From Aplectana chamaeleonis (lineage: Eukaryota > Nematoda > Chromadorea > Rhabditida > Cosmocercidae), in NCBI GenBank assembly GCA_029168955.1, contig JAPDOI010001209.1:7501-71500 (forward strand): 64,000 nucleotides of DNA, given 5' to 3'. The position numbers and the translations under genes are program-made. Position 1 is the first letter of the stretch, and every line of letters starts with the position of its first letter. A model generated the notes under the pieces. The model ran no database searches, had not been told where the DNA came from, and worked only from the letters and a program-made list of their open reading frames with translations. Shown in pieces: positions 31,323 through 43,350 of this stretch.

Positions 31323-31814
31323 TTAAAGGCAGTTTTCACGATGATTCTCGTCCCCGAGTGTTTCACATAAAGCAATGCGTTGACGTCCAAGTGTTACCAA
31401 AATTACGAAGAAACGGCTTGAAACGCCCCGAAACGTCTTATTTCAGTGACATTATTCTCTGGCTTGGAGTAGTTGTCCGACTGGATGAACATGTTCACGG
31501 TAGTTGTCACCGGTAAAAAATGGGTCTATTCAAAAAATGGAAGAATATTTTAGGCAAACAGTATTAGTTAGGGTCCGAATAAAAAGACGGAGCAGTAGAG
31601 AGTAGAGAATCGCAAGGGACGGTTTCCCGAAAGATCTCATTGTCACAACGAAAAGTTCCAGTGAGAGTAAAAAGGTGGGGTGAGAGTAAAGGATTTGCTG
31701 TCTTTCCAGGGCGTTTTTCTCAATTTCTTCGTCATTTTATTTCTATCCGGAGGCCATATAATCGATTTAGCGATTTATCTCAAAATCGAAGATTATCGGA
31801 AACACTGCCTTTAA
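31323..31814. mobile_element. TTAA-type MITE
   Basis: TTAAAGGCAGTTTTCACGAT at the left and AACACTGCCTTTAA at the right, with a TTAA at each outer edge. 492 bp, no ORF. Confidence 0.75.
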
Positions 31815-31819
31815 CCAAT

Positions 31820-33000
31820 AGTGTTTCTCGATATCTATCGATCGTTTTTTAAAATCTGATTCTCGCCTTTTTCATCGATTTTCAAATAACGATCAATAAT
31901 TGACGAAAAACTACTATCGACTAGGAACTTGGCCGTTAATTAACTTCGGCATGGATCCTAGTGATATGTACTTTGCGCTCCTTATTGAAGGTTGGCGCTA
32001 ACTCGGTGCACGTATGTTATAAGGGGTCTGCAGCGTTGCAGAGACCGACGAGAGGTCGCCGAGCGTCAGCCTTGACGCGGCGACAAAAATGTTTTGAAAC
32101 ATTATTGTCACGGCGTTGGTTGCCGCACGCTGGCAGTGATATAGGGCCGTCGCGGCGTTTATACACTCTGCGGTGCCCCCTCGTCGCCCCTCACGACACG
32201 TCGGTCGCCATGGTCGCCGAATGTAATCAATATTACATCACCCATTCCTTTTTCTCGCTGCGAGAGACGCCGCGACTTCTACTCTGCGGACGCCTATAGC
32301 TTAAAGGCAGTGTTCACGATAAAAAATGTGTTTTAGTTTCCACTAGGAATGGGTAGTGGAGGGGCACTCTGTAACGTTGACATCAAAAGAACGCATGAAA
32401 ACGAGCCAGGAAAAGCTCCAAAAGAGCCCGAAGTCTCCACTTCGAGCGCAAGGAAAACTCCAAAAGCACAGCACACGCCCACCGACGTGAACAAATGAAT
32501 GCTCGAGATCGTGAGATGAGCGATGATTTCCAATCATCAGCCCCGTTCTTCCCTTCATTCTCAACTTCTCTCTTTACTCACGTCAGCTGGCATACATCGG
32601 CTGCGAAAGACGGAAGTTACAAGCCTCGGACAACTCGTCCACCATGTTTCCTTAGCTCAATTTCTGAGGGACCATAACTCCGTTCCCAGAAGGTCTTGTA
32701 CGATTTCAGAGACATCCTTGGAATCAGCATGGGGCCGTTTTCAAGATAGGCGGGAGAACAAAAAAACGAATTCTATCGTGAACACTGCCTTTAAGGCACC
32801 GAGTCTGCGCCAACATGAAATAGGGAACGCAAAATATCACTAGGATCCATGCCGACGTTATAAAGGCTAAGTTCAAATCGATAGTATTTGTTCGGCAATT
32901 ATTGATCGTTATTTTGAAAATGAATGCAAAGGGCGAGAATCGAATTTAAAAAAAACGATCGATAATTGTCGACAAATACTTTTGATTAAGGACTTAGTCA
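31820..33000. mobile_element. Foldback MITE hosting a TTAA element
   Basis: Small palindromes at 31820-31935 and 32870-32998 are inverted relative to each other. Inside them are TIR-like ends TTCGGCATGGATCCTAGTGA (31946) and its complement (32835-32861), and GGTTGGCGC. The right half is broken by 32301-32794. Confidence 0.6.
32301..32794. mobile_element. TTAA-type MITE, canonical ends
   Basis: TTAA|AGGCAGTGTTCACGAT at the left and ATCGTGAACACTGCCT|TTAA at the right: perfect 16-bp terminal repeats and intact TTAA duplication. The core matches 11041-11501. No transposase; TTAA target choice suggests mobilisation by a piggyBac-like enzyme. Confidence 0.88.
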
Positions 33001-33084
33001 TTATACAGTGCGTTTCATAATTATAGGACACCCTCGAATTTAACTGTAACACTTCTCTCGTTGATGATGGAGCTTTTTGGGACA

Positions 33085-33569
33085 TACAATACCGCCGCTA
33101 TCCAAGGGGAAAAATGGGCGAAATGGGCAAAGTGGGCAACTAGAGCGTCTTTCGACCACAACTCGCCTCAAAGTGTTCCGTTTTTGATTTCGAAAACGCC
33201 GAAATGTACGGCATGGCGTGGTTTAGTCAATCATGCAAAAATATTTCACGAAATTCGAGAGCAACATAATTTTTAAGGCGAAATACATTTTGATTCTGAC
33301 CATGCTAGAGATCGAGTACGGTTGTTTTTGATCGAATGTGCTCGTTATCTTGTGATAACATTATCAAATTCATAGCTAACTCCATCTTAAAAAAGCGTTT
33401 CATAAAAAATTTCCAATTTAATCTTATATAGTTAGATATATTGTGGCACGTTGGACATTATGGTCCTTTCAAAATTGAAAACGGAGCACTTTGAGGCGAG
33501 TTGTGGTCGAAAGACGCTTTAGTTGCCCACTTTGCCCATTTTTTTCCCTTGGATAGCGGCGGTATTGTA
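33085..33569. mobile_element. MITE inside the Tc1-like left arm
   Basis: Arms of about 95 bp: CAATACCGCCGCTATCCAAG, GGGCAAAGTGGGCAACTAGA, GACCACAACTCGCCTCAAAG, complemented at 33480-33569. It separates two parts of the host TIR, so it inserted later. Confidence 0.85.
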
Positions 33570-34344
33570 ACTAGTGTAATCAGCATGGGAAATAACCCCT
33601 ATCGTCATTTTTCTAGATTAGATGCGCATCTGAGCTTTTCTAGAACACAACTTTTCGTTTTTTGGACTGTTTCATAATTATAGGACACCCTAGGTGGCTC
33701 GCGAGCTTCCTGTTCATACCAACCAATTATCGGCTGTTTTATCGCAAATATGGTCATCACCACTTCTGATTATCGTATACAGATCATATTACATAGATCT
33801 TTCATGGAAAATTTCGAAGTGATGTTCACCTGATTCGGTCGCACTCCTCTACCACAATACACTTCACCTCTTCCACAGCCTATTACTGACTGACGCACAG
33901 GTAGACTCGATACCATAGTGCACCCTGAAGGTACTTCTAGAGATTCTGGTTAGAGCTACCGACTGGAGCTTCCAACATGGTCACACCTTGTCTGCACGGA
34001 AACGTCTTTCAGGACTAACTCGCGTGAACCATCGTCTTGTCTCGGTTGCATTCGGAGATACGCTGTCGGCGTATACTCAAAAAAAGATAGAATACACTGC
34101 TTAAGCACTTTATGGCACTCAATGGAATCCACCTGAGTGGAAATGTAAGCTATCTAAGGCTTCCAAGTCTAACAGAATGTTTCGAAAAATACCAGGTTGC
34201 TCCATAAGTTTTGTCGTTTGATAAGAAAGGACGTTGCTACTAGCCCACAACTTTTTTTTGTTTTGTTGGTACACTCTTCATATGAACTAACGTGAAGTTT
34301 CATTCCAATCTGTCCATTCATTCTTTGTCTACAAGCCATTCAGC

Positions 34345-35841
34345 GTCGCCGTGTCACAGCAATGGAAAAATTTATTATCGTGCAGAGATAAAAATTTTAT
34401 TCTTGGAAGGTGTAGCACCAAAAGAAATTTACGAACGAATGTTGAAAGTGTATAATGATTAGAAGAGTAGAAAGATGGGTTGCTAAATTTAAACGTGGTC
34501 GTAAAAGCCTTGAAGACGATCCACGTCAACGACGTCCAAAAAGCGCATCAACACCAGAAATCATAGCCAAAATACAGGATATGGTTTTGGAAGATCGTCG
34601 ATTGACTGAGGGAGGTTTAGTAGAGGCTCTACACATTTCATTAGGCAGTGTGAGCCACATTTTTAAGGCAGCGTTCACGATGATCATCCTCGTTGACTTT
34701 CCACAGTGAAATGATAGGCGAGAAGGATCCTAGGCTCCCAGTCTCGAAAGAACGGTAGAAAACGAGCCAGGGGCGGCAAACAAACGGTTGCAAACAAGCG
34801 TTTTATTGCCCAAGGACGCCTGGTGCCCCAGATCCGCCCCCTCCGAATGAACAAATGAAGACTCAGATTACAGGAATGATCAAGTCAAGGAAGTGCTGAT
34901 AAGTGAGCTGATCGCTTCATTGCACTGATACATAGGTATCATCCTTCCAGCGGTCAATTCCTCCACGCTCAACGTAAACAAGAGAGGGTCTATTTTGGCT
35001 CCAAAACGCGTCTTTCGTGATCTTCTTAACCATGCCTTGCTATATAGGGCGCCTGACCTTCCGTAAGCCGTGGAGATATCGGAAGTGAAATTCATCGTGA
35101 ACACTGCCTTCAGGTGAAATTTCGGGTTTTAGAAAGCTGTGTGCACAATGGGTGCCGCATTTGCTAACAATGCAACAAAAACACATTCGAATGCGACTAT
35201 CTCAGCAACATCTGGAGCGTTTTAAAAAGGATAAAGTAGATTTTGTGCATCGATTCATCACTGTGGATGAGACTTGGGTCTACCACCATGATCCTGGTTC
35301 AAAAAAGAGGCTAAAGGGTGGTGGGAACCTAGTTGGTCGGCTTTGAAACGAGTTTGTGCCCGGATATCGGCCAAGAAGGTTATGGCATCAGTTTTTGGAG
35401 ATGGGAAAGAAATTTTGTTTGTGGATTACTTACAAGCTGGTAGAACAATTGATTCGGAATATTACTGCAACTTTTTGGACCAGTTGAAGGGAAAAAATCG
35501 TGAAAAAAGACTCGGTTTGCAGAAGAAAAATCCTTTTTCATCAGGACAATGCACCGTGTCACAAGAGCATTTTGACAATGGCTAAAATCCATGAATTAAA
35601 GTTCGAATTGTTGGAGCATCCACCGTATTCACCAGATTTGGCCCCCAGCGACTTCCATTTGTTTCCAGAACTCAAAAAATCTATGCGTGGCAAGTGTTTT
35701 TCATCAAATGAAGAGGTCATAACGGATTTTGCAGACCTTCCGGATTCTCACTACAAGGATGGGATCCGCAGATTGGAGGATCGTTGGAGCAAGTGTATTA
35801 ATGTTCAAGGAGATCATACTGAAAAATTAAGCGTATTTTGA
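34345..35841 (+). pseudogene. mariner transposase, broken
   Basis: A cut-and-paste transposase for the surrounding element. N-terminal helix-turn-helix pieces (EIKILFLEGVAPKEIYERML, then VERWVAKFKRGRKSLEDDP) lead to GFRKLCAQWVPHL and the catalytic part: VDETWVYHHDP, HQDNAPCH and YSPDLAPSDF. Exactly 34 residues separate the last two aspartates, the mariner D,D34D signature. The gene is inactive: a stop and frameshift after EIYERMLKVYND, a MITE at 34663-35113, a garbled stretch after DPGSKK, and a frameshift before HQDNAPC. The type resembles mariners described from hookworms, but a specific family name is not certain from the sequence alone. Confidence 0.92.
34663..35113. mobile_element. TTAA-type MITE inside mariner
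   Basis: Ends TTAAGGCAGCGTTCACGATG and ATCGTGAACACTGCCTTCA. The interior is very close to 39938-40369 (ATCCTCGTTGACTTTCCACA, GATAGGCGAGAAGGATCCTA, TAAGTGAGCTGATCGCTTCA). It interrupts the transposase between SHI and the GFRKLCAQ segment. Confidence 0.9.
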
Positions 35842-36969
35842 ACCACGAAATTGTGTTTTTCTTATCGAACGACAAAACTTATTGAACAACCTGGTATCAG
35901 CGACACTCCAACGGAGTTCCATCTAGAGAGTTACCTTTGCCTTTCAGTAGTATCATGTCAGTGGCATATTTGTCTACACCACCTACCGGAGTTGCACTTC
36001 TTCTAGCTCGAACACCCTCCCTAGGAAGGAATCAGTGACTTTTTCTTCCGAAAGACGTCTGCCGTACGGCACCGGGCCTCCAGCTCAACTTCCTGAGCCA
36101 GTTGTCTTGCCTTACTGAGCCGAATTAACCGAGTCAGCACGTGAGCCTCTTCGAATCGATATGTCTACCTTATGCATGTTTTTCTGATATCGAGCTGCAC
36201 AAAGTTACGGTCTTATGGGTATGCAAGGAGTCTCAACCCGGAATTCTGCATGAGTCTGATCCTGGCACGCGGACGCTTCATCGAAAATTCGCTTCATATC
36301 ATGCCCGATTGGTTTCCTGAGATGTCGTGGCTGCTTCCTACTTCAATTTTACCATAGCACATCGAACCATCAGCAGATAGCGGCTGTTGAAGAGAGGAAT
36401 TGTGAGGTATTAGAGAATCAAAATCGAATAAACACAACAGCCCAATAAAAACTCTCGAGAAGGGACTTAAATCATATGTATACGATAATCTGGAGTGGTG
36501 GTGGCCATATTTGCAATAAAACTGAAGTTATTTTGTTGGGATGAAGAATAAACTCGCGAATCACCTAGGGCGTCCAATAATTATGAAACAGTAAAAAAAC
36601 CAAAAGTTGTGTTCTGAAAAAGCTCAGCAGCGCGTGTCATCCAGAAAGATGATGATAAGGGTTGTTTCCCATGCTGATTACAATAGTTATGACAGAAAAG
36701 CTCCATATTTAACGGGAGAAGTGTTACAATTAAATTTGAGGGTGTCCTAAAATTATGAAATGCACTGTATGTAAATAACTTTGTAGCTTGGAGGCCCAAA
36801 CTTCTCGAATAAACCAGAAAACACCGAAGCTGCTAAATCAAAAAATCCACCACAAATCATTTATTACACTCTGTCGAAAATTGTTGCAAACGCCATCATC
36901 TTGTTCTAAGGTGGTTCATATATTCTGTCTACTAAGGCAGGTTTGGTGGTTTACCTCAAAGTAAATACA

Positions 36970-37258
36970 TATACACTGTTTATCTTTAATTGCACAAAAA
37001 ACGGCCCGCCAATAGTCCTCTACTGGGCCGGCTAGTCCCGTAGTTTACGTCCACGACGCGTTCTCGGCAGACCCGGGTGTGCACCGGGGTGTGCTGAGCG
37101 ATCGATTCATCAATGCCGTCACTCGGCCACCCACCCTGCCACTGTGCACACCCGGGTCTGCCGAGAACGCGTCGTGAACGTAAACTACGGTACTAGCCGG
37201 CCCATTAGAGGACTACTGGCGGACCGTTTTCTGTGCAATTAAAGATAAACAGAGTATA
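36970..37258. repeat. Palindromic MITE, about 110-bp arms
   Basis: GTTTATCTTTAATTGCACAA, CGGCCCGCCAATAGTCCTC, ACGCGTTCTCGGCAGACCC on the left with near-exact complements at 37150-37255. Flanking TATA on both sides may be the target duplication. Confidence 0.9.
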
Positions 37259-37380
37259 GAAGCACTCAAAGATGCGCAGTACTAAAGGTTATAACTGAAT
37301 TATAGCATATATTTCGCAAACATGCAGGCTTCGGACCAATTGAAAGGTAGCGTTAGATAAAAAGACTACACGAGTAGACA

Positions 37381-37539
37381 GGTATTCGGTGCATGCAAAG
37401 TGCCCGTGGACGACACGGGGTTAACGATGGTATTGATAATATTAGTGACAACCGCTACTGCCTGTGGGGGGCAGCGCAGCAGTAGCGGTTGTCACTAATA
37501 TAATCAATACCATCGCTAGCCTAATACCGAACGCACACT
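37381..37539. repeat. Inverted repeat
   Basis: AACGATGGTATTGATAATAT and TAGTGACAACCGCTACTGC (37423-37461) pair with 37479-37516; outer GGTATTCGGTGCATGC pairs loosely with 37523-37538. Confidence 0.85.
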
Positions 37540-37789
37540 GGGATTGCTCCAAATATTCCACCGGAATATCTAGACCATGCGACCCTAGATGAGGAGATTA
37601 CCCAACGCAAGATTGGAACATGTTGAGAACTAACTTTGCGAGTAGGAAGTGGTTAAAATAGCTGTACTTGGGTTTCGGTGTGCTGTGCGTGCCGGGCTTC
37701 TATCAAAACGTGTCTTTCTCAAAACTTGTGTGAGCGTGAACACAACTTACAAATTAGGCGATTCATCGAGACGGGCAAGGAACGCTCCG

Positions 37790-38150
37790 CATGGTCATCA
37801 CGCCTATGGAGCGCTACGTATTTTCCATGACACGGCGCACGCTTCTCGTAATGCGCGAATCATTTCTCATCACGCGGCGCACGCTCCTCATGGTGCCCGA
37901 CTTATTCACCATAACGCGGGGCACGCTTTTAGTGAAGACTGACTCAGTTTTCAGAACTCGGAGCAAGCCTCTAATAACGCGGGACCCATGTTCCATAACG
38001 CTGCACACGCCTCTCGTAAAACGCGACTCGTTTTCCATGACCTGTAGCACGATTCTCATGAATCGTCAGCCATTTTCAATGACGCGGCACACGCTCCACA
38101 TTAATAGGTACTCGTTTTCCGCGAAGCGACGCAAGCTTCCGATAAAACGC
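37790..38150 (-). repeat. 42-bp minisatellite, array 3 (about 8 diverged copies)
   Basis: Units such as CACGGCGCACGCTTCTCGTA plus 22 bp, stepping 42 bp. On the minus strand a unit begins GTGCGCCG and has AGAAA about 16 bases on, recalling arrays 2 and 4. The 233-codon plus ORF (37791-38492) is a period effect. Confidence 0.75.
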
Positions 38151-38159
38151 TCTTTACCT

Positions 38160-39504
38160 TTCCTCCACGCACAACTAACCCCGCCCACATTTTGCAACGC
38201 GGAGATTCTATCTCAGAGGATAAGGACGGATGACACTGAGGCTTTCGAAAGCGTAAATAGTATAGTTGGCAGTGGAATTCCATGCCGCTGGGTCCGTGAT
38301 TGCAGTGTACAAAGTGACGGTCTGGCTAACACTGCTCGCACTGTTGCCGCCCCGAGAGCGATCGGACAGCGGCCGAGGCTGCTATTTGCACCGGACAGGG
38401 ACCGCAGTGCCAGTTTGCTTCTCGGCCGCTGTCCGAGCGATGACGTCAGAAATGGGAGGAGCCGGTCCCGCTCCGAGCGATGGTTTGTCTGAGGTAGGGT
38501 ATGGAAGCTAAATCTTCGTAAAATGTTTCATAGCCGCCTTGTCGACGTGATGAGCTGGCAAAGCGTATCGCTTGTTCTCAACTTTTTCAAGCTTTTTTGG
38601 GAAGTCCTACCCCATTGTGCCAGTGACCAAAACGCCCAAATTCTTCTTAGTAGTTAGAGAAATTGCAATAGATAGTGTTTATCGGTCCTAGAGTTATTCG
38701 TCGGCTCCTGCTTCAAGACTTCGCAGATGTAAGATTGGCATAGCTTCTCGTGGATATGAAACGAAGCACCAGCTTTCTAGCAGATGATTAGCAGATGATT
38801 TTATATGAGGCTAGATGTTTCAGCGCGTAATCTGCTACAGTAATTGATTGTGCATGACGTATTTCATTTTATGGCTTACTCGGGACTCTACTTTTCGACC
38901 TCCTCCAAAAGGGAGTCTTTTTAGAGGGACGGGTCCGAATAAGGGAGGACTCTAATTTTGCCTCAAAAATTCCTGCGTGTACTGTGCGTGCATAAGCAAT
39001 AGATTACTCGACGAACTTCGAACTCATTCTGGAGGTACTATGTTCGATGTCTGCAAGCGATTCGGCAATGGCTGTCCTCAGAGCGTCGATATCTCGAGCA
39101 GCATCGGGCCTTAGACAAATTCATCACTACGCATTAACATCATAATCAAATCACCAAGATAATTAGAAAGCAGAAACAGCTCATACCAGCGCTTCGTACC
39201 CAGATTTTGCAAGCATATAGGGTAAAATCGCAGCGAACTGGTGACGCTAATCAAATCAGATGTGATCCCTCAACTTGGGCGTTAAATTCTATAGAGCCTG
39301 GCGACAATTAGCCCAATCACGACCACGCCTTATTCTGGGTGACTGCGTCGATGAACAGAAAATTTAGTTCGACAGGAAACAGAAAAAATCTCCAAAAATG
39401 GGCAGAAAACAGAAATTTTTCAAAAATCAATAAGGGTGTTCAGCGTACACTAAACGAAACTTTTCGAAACATTGAACTTTTTTTGATACATTTTTGAGTG
39501 AACT
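38160..39504. other. No gene recognised
   Basis: Contains a short inverted repeat CGGACAGCGGCCGAG (38364) and CTCGGCCGCTGTCCG (38421), and an ACAGAAAACAGAAA-like tract at 39355-39410. ORFs lack domains. Confidence 0.4.
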
Positions 39505-39937
39505 ATGCTTCTTTTATTGAATTTTCAAAACCTTACAGTTGGCCAGAGCAAAAAGTATAGACGCTCAAGAAATGCAGATTATGAGTGCGATGATATGACA
39601 AAAGTGCATCGAACCTTCTTTTTTTTAGACAATAAAAGCCCAATTACTCTATTAGAAGCTCAATACAAATGTCTGCGCAAGGATTGCGTAGTGAAGTCGG
39701 AGCGAGCATTCTGTTCCTTAATGTACATATTTTTACCTTGATTGTGGAACAACTGCTGGTTTGAACGCTTTACTACTCCTCAGAGCTGAAAGTCGCACCC
39801 GTACCACGCGCCTGTGCCGTTATAGTATAAATGACATGACGAGCCGTTTACTCCATCGTCGGTAGCCTTTCGTACATCTGTGTCAGAATTATCATCTGCC
39901 TCATAACCTCACCATCAATTTCTTGGCGCTTTGTCTC

Positions 39938-40369
39938 AATGGCAGCGTTCACGATGATAATCCTCGTTGACTTTCCACAGTGAAATGATAGGCGAGAAGG
40001 ATCCTAGGCTCCCAGTGTCGAAAGAACGGTAGAAAAGAGCCAGGAGCGGCAAAATAACGGCTGAAAACAAGCGTTTTGATGCCCCAGACACGCCCTCAAA
40101 AAGAACAAATGAAGGCTCAGATAACAGGAATGATCAAGTCAAGGAAATGCTGATAAGTGAGCTGATCGCTTCATTGCACTGATAGGTATCATCCTTCTAG
40201 CGGTCAATTCCTCCACGCTCAAAAATCAACGTAAACAAGGGAGGGCCTATTTTGGCTCAAAAACGCGTCTTTGTGTCCTTTTTAAGCATGCCTTGCTGTA
40301 TAGGGCACCAGACCTTCCGTATGCCGTGGAGATATCGGAAGTGAAATTTATCGTGAACACTGCCTTTAA
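39938..40369. mobile_element. TTAA-type MITE
   Basis: GGCAGCGTTCACGATGATAA at the left and TTATCGTGAACACTGCCTTTAA-like right end. Nearly identical inside to 34663-35113, so both moved fairly recently. Confidence 0.88.
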
Positions 40370-40639
40370 CCGAATTTTGTACCATTTGCGTTGCAGTGAA
40401 TGAAAACACTTATTTAGAGTTTTTACCGTGCATGGTTAAGTTACTGCCAACATTACACCGGCCCACCGAAGCGGTAGCGCTGGAGAATTCTTAGTCTCTG
40501 CCCACGTGTAAAAATTATTCATACTCAAGCGACGCGCCAGTGCGGGAAACCTGTGGGTAAGAGTATCCACTGTATGATAAAGATAAGGAATCGGCTTCCT
40601 GTATCCCTTGGGATGAGCAGCGCATTCGACGTCGTATTC

Positions 40640-41000
40640 GTAGAGGCTTGACTCTGAGAGAAATTGTCGCTGCGGCACTAACGCGGAGCCGTAGCGGCGA
40701 CTAGGCAGAACCGCTTCGGCTCCGCGTTTACGCAGCAACGGCTTCGGTAAGTATCCGATATGGAGTTATCACAGAATTATAAGACAACTAGGGGGTTTTT
40801 TTCCCTGTTTCTCAAACTTATGTAGAGACATTGAACCGGCAACAACTTCGTTTTACCACAGAGGACAGTACATCGTACTCCACGCGAGTTCGCTGCTGCA
40901 TCCTCGCGGAGCCGCTGCGGCACTATCGCGGCATAGTCGAGGGTCGCGATACTTTCCCGGCACTGACGCGGCAAATTTTCTCAGAGGAGTGGGTTTGTGA
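40640..41000. repeat. GC-rich foldback
   Basis: Left GAGAGAAATTGTCGCTGCGG (40655) pairs with CCGCGTCAGTG and TTTGCC...TCTCAG (40962-40987); GCGGAGCCGTAGCGGCG and GCGGAGCCGCTGCGGCAC recur in both arms. Several alternative stems. Confidence 0.55.
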
Positions 41001-41061
41001 TTATTTAGTGGCGTGATTATTTAGTGGCCAGCCGACTTTCCTATGAGTGCCTTCATCTTTT

Positions 41062-41290
41062 ACCATAAATCTGTTACTGATTGAAGGACCCCGGAGGGTT
41101 GGTTGGTTTGGTTTACCTCGGCGAGGATTGAACCCGACCGTGTACAGCGAGCAGCAGCGTTTCCTCCCACCACGCCACACGCGCCCTAAGCCACTTCAGC
41201 GAGATCAAAGTGTCTAGCGTGGTGGAACTGCAGAGAGCCTGGGTGAAGTGCACCCTCACCCTGTCGGCTTAGCTTCGATAAATCCGACCG
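41062..41290 (-). mobile_element. tRNA-derived SINE-like element
   Basis: On the minus strand GTGGCGTGGTGGG fits a pol III A box and GGGTTCAATCC (41125-41135) fits a B box, about 35 bp apart as in tRNA genes. The cloverleaf itself does not close, so it reads as a SINE head rather than a tRNA. The downstream AACCAAACCAACCAACC tract may be its body or tail. Confidence 0.5.
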
Positions 41291-41635
41291 TTTTTTTCTA
41301 GAACAATCCTGCTGCGAATCGCGGTTCATGTTTTTTTCTGTTTTCTGTCCATTTTTTGCCTATTTTTACAGAAAACAGATAAAATGGCCGAAAGTGGGCA
41401 GAGAGTTGTTCGGCGTTACGTTCAAAAACAATATTCGCGCAAATGGGTGTTTGTATATATTCAAGGAAAGGAGTGTACAACAGGCTAAAAAAAGTGTCCC
41501 TGTTTTTTTTCTCACTTTGAATACGAGATGGAATTTATTACATGGGCCACGATGCTCCTTATTGAACATTCCTTCTATTGTCCCCCTCTTGATCATTAAT
41601 TTCTCAGTCGCAAGTCACGTATATAAGGAGCACGG

Positions 41636-41830
41636 TGCATGTATAGCGCAGTTGGACTTTCGGGGTAGTGATGGAAGGTAACCTTGCCTCACTCTTTGGA
41701 AATTTCTGACCACTGAGAGGGTCTTCCCAATGGTCCACGGCGATGAGAGATTCTTCTTGTGGACCATGCTCATAATCATGAACTTATTGACAAGTGCGCC
41801 GTAACTTATGGTAAACGAAAATCAATAAAC
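41636..41830 (+). mobile_element. Possible SINE fragment
   Basis: TATAGCGCAGTTGGAC (41641) is a good A-box match, but no B box follows at the right distance. Unsupported beyond that. Confidence 0.25.
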
Positions 41831-41939
41831 AGGTCCCAGATCCGTGTTAAGCACAATAAATCGTCACAGAAAAGTATCCCTCATGGGATTTGAGTAACCG
41901 AGGAAAAATCTCATCTAGCCTCCATAGTATACTTCGGAC

Positions 41940-42185
41940 CGAATTGTAATATTCGCATGATTTTTCAAATTTCGAATCATTCAAAACTCGAAAGTTTTAG
42001 TTTTCGAATAATATTCGAAATTCAAATATCTCGTAAATGGACCTTCGAATAAAATTCGAAATTCGAATGCTTCTTAAAAGCGGTTTCGAATAATATTCGA
42101 AAATTTCAAAAACAGACTTTCGAATAATATTCGAAATTCGAATACTATATTATATTCGAAATTTTTAAAGTCGAATAATCGAAAT
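41940..42185. repeat. TTCGAATA-rich tract
   Basis: Many overlapping TTCGAATAATATTCGAA palindromes and fragments. AT-rich, self-complementary. Similar tracts at 43130-43350 and 62735-62925. Confidence 0.85.
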
Positions 42186-43129
42186 GCACAATCATCATTT
42201 CATGGTTTGTTTTTCTGATTGACACACTTCATCAAAGCATCATCTTCACCTATTCAACCAGCGCCAGATTTGGGGATACCACATGCGTGGATCGCATGAA
42301 ATCCAATCGGTGGAATAGGCTGGCTCAAATAGCCCGCCAATGCAAACCGTATTTCTCTTTTTGGCAATTATTATGCAGCTGCCAGCCAGATATAGAGAGT
42401 GCCGGAGTTTTAGTTTCCGAAACCCTCCCTTTTCAAAGAAACAGTTAAAGCCAAGGTTGCTCGGATGAGTCCGGGCGGAGTAAGCAGCGGAGCGGTCGAT
42501 TAAGGCAAAAGACAACAGTGATAAGGAGATTCAGACACGATAAGCCCGATAAGCCTTGCTCCAACCGGCTCAAAATGAGCGGCTTAGGCTATACTTGGAA
42601 TATGTAGGGGGGCGATTAAGCTCACTAATCTAAAATGACTACTCCAAAAATACTGGGTTCGAGTGGGTTATAATGGGTTGTGCTTAGCGAATCGACGTTC
42701 ATTTCTGAGCTTTCTGAACTTACCCAGATTCGGTTTTGACAGTTGGCCAAAACATCGATATTCTGATGTAACATCGATATTCCAATGCTAGCGAAACATT
42801 TCAAGACTAATAGAATACAACTCGAGGGATATTTTTTTAAAATAAAAACGTGAAAATGAGCTACAGAAAAAAGAAGACATGAGGGGCTTGAAAAATGAAA
42901 AAATGACAAATTCGCAGCGGTGTTCCCCAATTTAGCCCGCCTCTGGGTAAACTCCCCGCGACACTTCCGAGGAAGTACCGCAACTCTCGACCGCGATAGT
43001 ACCACGGCGGATCCGCGATCATCACTGCGCCGAGACGATTCAACTTGCAATGCCTTAAACCTCAACAACTCCGCGACTGGCCCAGTAAATGACAGCTCAA
43101 AGCTAACTTTCAAAATCGAGGCTATCATT

Positions 43130-43350
43130 TTTGAATTCGGGAAAATTTATCAGAAAAATAGAAAAAAATATTCGAAGATTCAAAAAAAATGTTCGAAAAT
43201 TCGAAAAATCCGTTTTTCGAATAGATCCGAACATCGGAAAATTCCATTTCAAGTTTATTCGAAAATTTGAAACTCAAAAAATTTGATTTTCGAATATATT
43301 AAAAATTTGAAATTCGAAAGATGATTTTCGAGTATATTCGAAAATTTTTA
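43130..43350. repeat. TTCGAATA-rich tract
   Basis: Repeats of ATTCGAAAATTTGAAA and TTTTCGAATA-type words, mostly opposite in trend to 41940-42185. Confidence 0.8.

Larger units (their letters stand above)
34190..35896 (+). mobile_element. mariner element
   Basis: 37-bp terminal inverted repeats beginning CCAGGTTG with three mismatches, flanked by TA on both sides. 1.7 kb in total; subtracting the nested 450-bp MITE leaves about 1.25 kb, the normal mariner size. Inserted between two parts of the Tc1-like interior. Confidence 0.93.
33004..36769. mobile_element. Tc1-like element with long TIRs, disrupted
   Basis: TA|CAGTGCGTTTCATAATTATA on the left and its complement ending GCACTG|TA on the right. 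The TIR extends inward (33006-33085 plus 33570-33780 against 36470-36767). Possible relics of a transposase lie at 33980-34190, where LSGLTRVNHRLVS and YGTQWNPPEW can be read, but no catalytic motif is recognisable. Broken by 33085-33569 and 34190-35896. Confidence 0.7.
30888..37290. mobile_element. Outer inverted-repeat element hosting nested insertions
   Basis: Left arm 30888-31106 (ATCTTTGAGTGCTTCTAT, GAGGTAAACCACCAAACCTG, ATTTTCGACAGAG, TATCCGAGAAGTTGAGGCCT) is the reverse complement of 36770-36969 plus 37259-37285, the right arm being interrupted by the palindrome at 36970-37258. About 215-bp arms, roughly 80% alike by eye. Everything between is other elements. Confidence 0.65.

Noticed and set aside
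33780..36460. A usable Tc1-type transposase gene
   Set aside because: Only short suggestive peptides remain; no DDE motif is recognisable and the region is split by a mariner.
37791..38492. 233-codon ORF
   Set aside because: Most of it is the diverged 42-bp array (14-residue period); the remainder lacks a domain.
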